From the NCBI GenBank assembly GCA_963664715.2, contig CAXXUY010000001.1, forward strand, positions 620,001 to 684,000: 64,000 nucleotides of DNA, written 5' to 3'. The position numbers were made by a program, and so were the translations under genes. The stretch is from JAPOXR01 sp963664715 (GTDB lineage: Bacteria > Pseudomonadota > Alphaproteobacteria > Rhodobacterales > Rhodobacteraceae). Below, piece by piece: positions 61,193-64,000 of the stretch; the stretch's first letter is position 1, and each line of letters opens with the position of its first letter. The notes under the pieces were generated by a model that worked only from the letters and a program-made list of their open reading frames with translations, did no database searches and was not told the origin of the DNA.

Positions 61193-62221
61193 ATGCCGCA
61201 CCGGGCCTTTACTTGGTTCATCCTTCCGTCGCTTGTCGCGATGCTGCTCTTCATTGCGCTGCCAATTGTCTCTGTGGCAATTCAGTCGATGTTTGTCGAG
61301 CACGAGCAAGTGCTGATCGAGGTCGAGAATTGCAACCCGTTCAAGTGTGAAACGTCGCTTTCAGTTGATATCGAGGCCACAGAGCGACAGAACGCGGAAC
61401 AACCGCTCGGCCGGTTCAACGGTTTCGGGACCTATGCCAACCGCAATCACGTGGCCCTGGCCGAAATCTCTGAAGCCTGGGCGAATTCCGACAACTGGGA
61501 CGAGTTTGTCAGCTATGTCTTTAACCTGCCATTCTACAAGGCACTGGCTTTCACCCTCACCTACACAGCGGTTGTCACGCCATTTGTTCTGGTCCTTGGA
61601 CTGGCCATTGCGCTGGGCGTCAACTCCCTGCCAGCGGTTACCAAGGGACCGACAATCTTTGCCTCGCTCCTGCCTATGATCGTGACTCCACTGATCGGTT
61701 CGCTCATCCTGTTCTGGATGGTCGATGCCGACGGGATCATCGGTGCCACGCTACAGCTGATTTTCGACGACGATGACCTCAGCCTGAAAGCATCGGCACC
61801 GCTGACCTGGATCATGCTCATTGTCTACGGCATCTGGCACAGTGCGCCCTTCAGCTTCATCGTCTTCTATGCCGGCCTGCAGACCGTGCCGAGCGAAACG
61901 CTGGAAGCTGCCCAGATCGACGGCGCGACGCGCTGGCAGCGCGTCCGTTACGTAGTGGTACCGTACATGATGCCGCTCGTGGTTTTCATCACGCTGATGC
62001 AACTGATGGACAACTTCCGCGTGTTCGAGCCAATAGTCGGGTTTTCTGCCTCGGCCAAGGCGACATCACTGAGCTGGATCATTTTCAACGACCTGCGCGG
62101 TGATACCAAGTTGTTCGGCTCTGCTGCCGCAACCTCGATGCTGACGATCATCGGCGTTGGTATCCTGCTCACCCCGGTCCTGATCCGCACCTGGCGCGAT
62201 TTCGGCCGCAAGCAGACCTAG
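61193..62221 (+). CDS. Sugar ABC transporter permease 1 (MalF type)
   Basis: 342-residue membrane protein with six main segments and a periplasmic loop of about 80 residues after the first. The EAA loop that contacts the ATPase is ETLEAAQIDGATRWQRVRYV, with a following VVPYMMPLV. First of two permeases; the second begins 10 nt later. Typical of CUT1 importers. Confidence 0.93.
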   Translation: MPHRAFTWFILPSLVAMLLFIALPIVSVAIQSMFVEHEQVLIEVENCNPFKCETSLSVDIEATERQNAEQPLGRFNGFGTYANRNHVALAEISEAWANSDNWDEFVSYVFNLPFYKALAFTLTYTAVVTPFVLVLGLAIALGVNSLPAVTKGPTIFASLLPMIVTPLIGSLILFWMVDADGIIGATLQLIFDDDDLSLKASAPLTWIMLIVYGIWHSAPFSFIVFYAGLQTVPSETLEAAQIDGATRWQRVRYVVVPYMMPLVVFITLMQLMDNFRVFEPIVGFSASAKATSLSWIIFNDLRGDTKLFGSAAATSMLTIIGVGILLTPVLIRTWRDFGRKQT

Positions 62222-62231
62222 GAGATCGGCG

Positions 62232-63113
62232 ATGGCTGCAGCAAAGGTACGCAGGCCTTCCTATCTGCTCTTCTTCTCAACCAGCCTGATCGTCCTCTGG
62301 CTGATGATCGCGATGGGACCGTTCATCTGGACGGTCTGGGGGTCGTTCAAGGTGCAAGGGGATTTCTTCTCGAAGGCCGACTGGCGGAACGCGATCTACG
62401 GGGTACGGACCATCGCAGAGACGGGCGACCCCTTAACCGGCAACGGCTACTACGGTGCGTGGATACAGGAGGAATTCTGGAACAATGCAATCAACACCGG
62501 CATCGTGGTGTTCTTTACGGTCATCATCTCACTGACTTTTGGCACGCTGGGCGGTTATGCGTTGGCACGATCCGGATTCCGCTATGCATTCTGGATCCTG
62601 ATCGCGGCGCTGGTCTTCCGCGCGATGCCACACATTACGCTGGTGTCAGGATACCTGCTTCCATTCTTCGAATGGAATCTCTGGGGGCACCTGGCGACGA
62701 CGATCATCGTGCTGGTAGCGATCAATCAGCCATTCACCCTGTGGATGCTGCATTCGTTTTTCCTCAATATACCCCGTGATCTGGACGAGAGCGCGCTGGT
62801 CGACGGCTGCAACCGGTTCCAGGCGTTCCGGCATGTCATCATACCGGTGATGTGGCCTGGTGTGATCACAACAGGACTCTTCTCTTTCCTGCTGGCCTAT
62901 AACGACTTTGCCATAACCTCGATGCTGCTTTCGTCCGAGAACCAGACGATGGTGCCTCGAATTGCAAGTTTTCTCGGCACCGTGCGCGAGCAGGGTAACG
63001 TGATGTTTGCAGTTTCGGCAGTGGTGAGCGCCATGGTTCCGTTGTTCTTCCTCGTTCTCTTCTTCCAGCGCCAGATTGTCAGCGGCCTGACTGCAGGTGC
63101 AGTGAAGGGTTAG
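62232..63113 (+). CDS. Sugar ABC transporter permease 2 (MalG type)
   Basis: 293-residue membrane protein with six segments. EAA loop: DLDESALVDGCNRFQAFRHV. Second permease of the importer; no ATPase gene follows before the window edge, so it probably lies beyond the partial NTF2-like gene. Start has GGAGATCGGCG upstream. Confidence 0.93.
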   Translation: MAAAKVRRPSYLLFFSTSLIVLWLMIAMGPFIWTVWGSFKVQGDFFSKADWRNAIYGVRTIAETGDPLTGNGYYGAWIQEEFWNNAINTGIVVFFTVIISLTFGTLGGYALARSGFRYAFWILIAALVFRAMPHITLVSGYLLPFFEWNLWGHLATTIIVLVAINQPFTLWMLHSFFLNIPRDLDESALVDGCNRFQAFRHVIIPVMWPGVITTGLFSFLLAYNDFAITSMLLSSENQTMVPRIASFLGTVREQGNVMFAVSAVVSAMVPLFFLVLFFQRQIVSGLTAGAVKG

Positions 63114-63117
63114 GCAG

Positions 63118-64000
63118 GTGCCAGTTGACCTGCAGGACGCAAAGGCGCTGGTCTGCGCCTTCCATGCCGCACTCGATGCGGCATCGCCGTCAGATGTACG
63201 TGACGCCTGCGCCGAGAATCTCGGGACGGGGCACCGATATAGCGGCGTCCACCCATTCAATTCGATTGAATCGGCGGGGGCGCTGGCAGATTCAGTATGG
63301 GCACCGTTCAAGCGCGCCATGCCGGTTCTGCAACGCCGTCCTGACATATTCTTTGCCGGGCGGCACCATATGGACCCCAAAGCGGCTCTCTGGGTCGTCT
63401 CGATGGGGAAGTTTCTCGGGGATTTCACCTCTCCGTGGCTGGGCATACCGCCATCGGACAAGTCGACGTTCATTCCATTCGTCTCTTTCTACCGGATTGA
63501 GGACGGAGCCATCGCGGAGACCGTGGAATTTCTGGATCTGCTGTCCGTCATGACCCAGGCGGAATGTAACCCCTACGCCAATGACCAGACCGCTGCACAT
63601 CTGATGTCTCCCGGTCCGCGCACCCATGACGGGCTGTTGTCTGACCCTCAGGACGCCGCAGAAAGCGCACGGACATTCAACTTGACCAACGGCATGCTGA
63701 CCGAACTGGCACAGACCATGACGTCACCGGACGATCACCTGGCGCGCTGGTGGCACCCGGACATGAACTGGCACGGTCCTGCGGGTATCGGGGCATGTCT
63801 CGGGTTTACCGGATACCGGCGCGGCCATACGGGCCCATTCGAGGAACGGCTCGAATTCGTCGACTACTTCCAGGAAGAGGCCGCCACTGCCGAGGGCAAC
63901 TACAGCGCATTTCTCTGGCGGCCCTGTCTAGGCATGCGCAACATCGCCGGCTACATGGGCGTGCAGGCAAATGAAACCGTCGCCGAGATGCGGGTTGTTG
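63118..64000 (+). CDS. Tandem NTF2/SnoaL-like domain protein B (partial)
   Basis: About 294 residues before the right edge. Begins with GTG (PVDLQDAKALVCAFHAALDA) four bases after the permease stop codon. It repeats the features of the gene at 58490: VHPFNSIES, LQRRPDIFFAG, ALWVVSMGKFLGDFTSPWLG, SPGPRTHDGLL and MNWHGPAGIGA, followed by AEGNYSAFLW. The two are clear homologues with the same two-domain plan. The close spacing to the permease suggests one operon, and a role tied to the imported compound. Confidence 0.8.
   Translation, partial: MPVDLQDAKALVCAFHAALDAASPSDVRDACAENLGTGHRYSGVHPFNSIESAGALADSVWAPFKRAMPVLQRRPDIFFAGRHHMDPKAALWVVSMGKFLGDFTSPWLGIPPSDKSTFIPFVSFYRIEDGAIAETVEFLDLLSVMTQAECNPYANDQTAAHLMSPGPRTHDGLLSDPQDAAESARTFNLTNGMLTELAQTMTSPDDHLARWWHPDMNWHGPAGIGACLGFTGYRRGHTGPFEERLEFVDYFQEEAATAEGNYSAFLWRPCLGMRNIAGYMGVQANETVAEMRVV

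Overview
The window looks like chromosomal DNA of a GC-rich alphaproteobacterium, most like the Rhodobacterales or a close relative. This rests on gene content and order read from the sequence: murA, a DUF2948 gene, hisD, a UPF0262 gene and a low-molecular-weight phosphatase in overlapping order; infA-maf-RNase E/G-yacG-tRNA-Phe; AI-2E permease-hdaA-ppk-ppx; lolD/lolC next to a short proS; and zapE. No phage, plasmid or CRISPR locus was seen. The one intact mobile element is an IS110/IS1111-type insertion sequence.

Layout. 1-9.5 kb: a mostly leftward catabolic cluster with a ribose-type ABC importer (its permease cut by the window edge), a TetR regulator, enoyl-CoA hydratase, CoA-transferase, GMC oxidoreductase, MaoC hydratase and aldo/keto reductase, plus a rightward sugar isomerase/epimerase. 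Three near-identical 14-bp dyads sit at three promoters here and probably define the TetR regulon. 9.6-14 kb: the leftward murA-hisD block and tRNA-Thr. 14-21 kb: two small enzyme-like genes, an ArsR/ArsP-type pair, an acyl-CoA synthetase, an ABC exporter and tRNA-Gly. 21-27.5 kb: a Rieske oxygenase with a small partner, a broken phytanoyl-CoA dioxygenase gene, and a sugar-acid type cluster (enolase-superfamily dehydratase, zinc alcohol dehydrogenase, SDR) with a divergent GntR regulator.

27.6-31.5 kb: pyrD, a MATE exporter and a 10-TM heavy-metal exporter behind a Fur-like box. 31.7-37.5 kb: a beta-oxidation operon (GST, thiolase, FadJ-type protein, acyl-CoA ligase). 37.6-50.3 kb: an M48-like protein lacking the protease motif, zapE, a HisC-type aminotransferase, lolDC, proS, and ppx/ppk/hdaA/AI-2E permease. 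50.5-57.9 kb: a VOC-cupin fusion, the IS element with a 14-bp inverted repeat and a long noncoding end, nadK, glyA, and infA-maf-RNase E/G-yacG-tRNA-Phe. 58.5-64 kb: a second sugar-type ABC importer flanked by two homologous tandem NTF2/SnoaL-like genes, the last cut by the window edge.

The best candidates for undescribed biology are the TetR-controlled cluster that mixes sugar uptake with acyl-CoA chemistry, and the ABC importer bracketed by twin NTF2-like proteins. Function assignments come from reading motifs and gene order; no database search was run.
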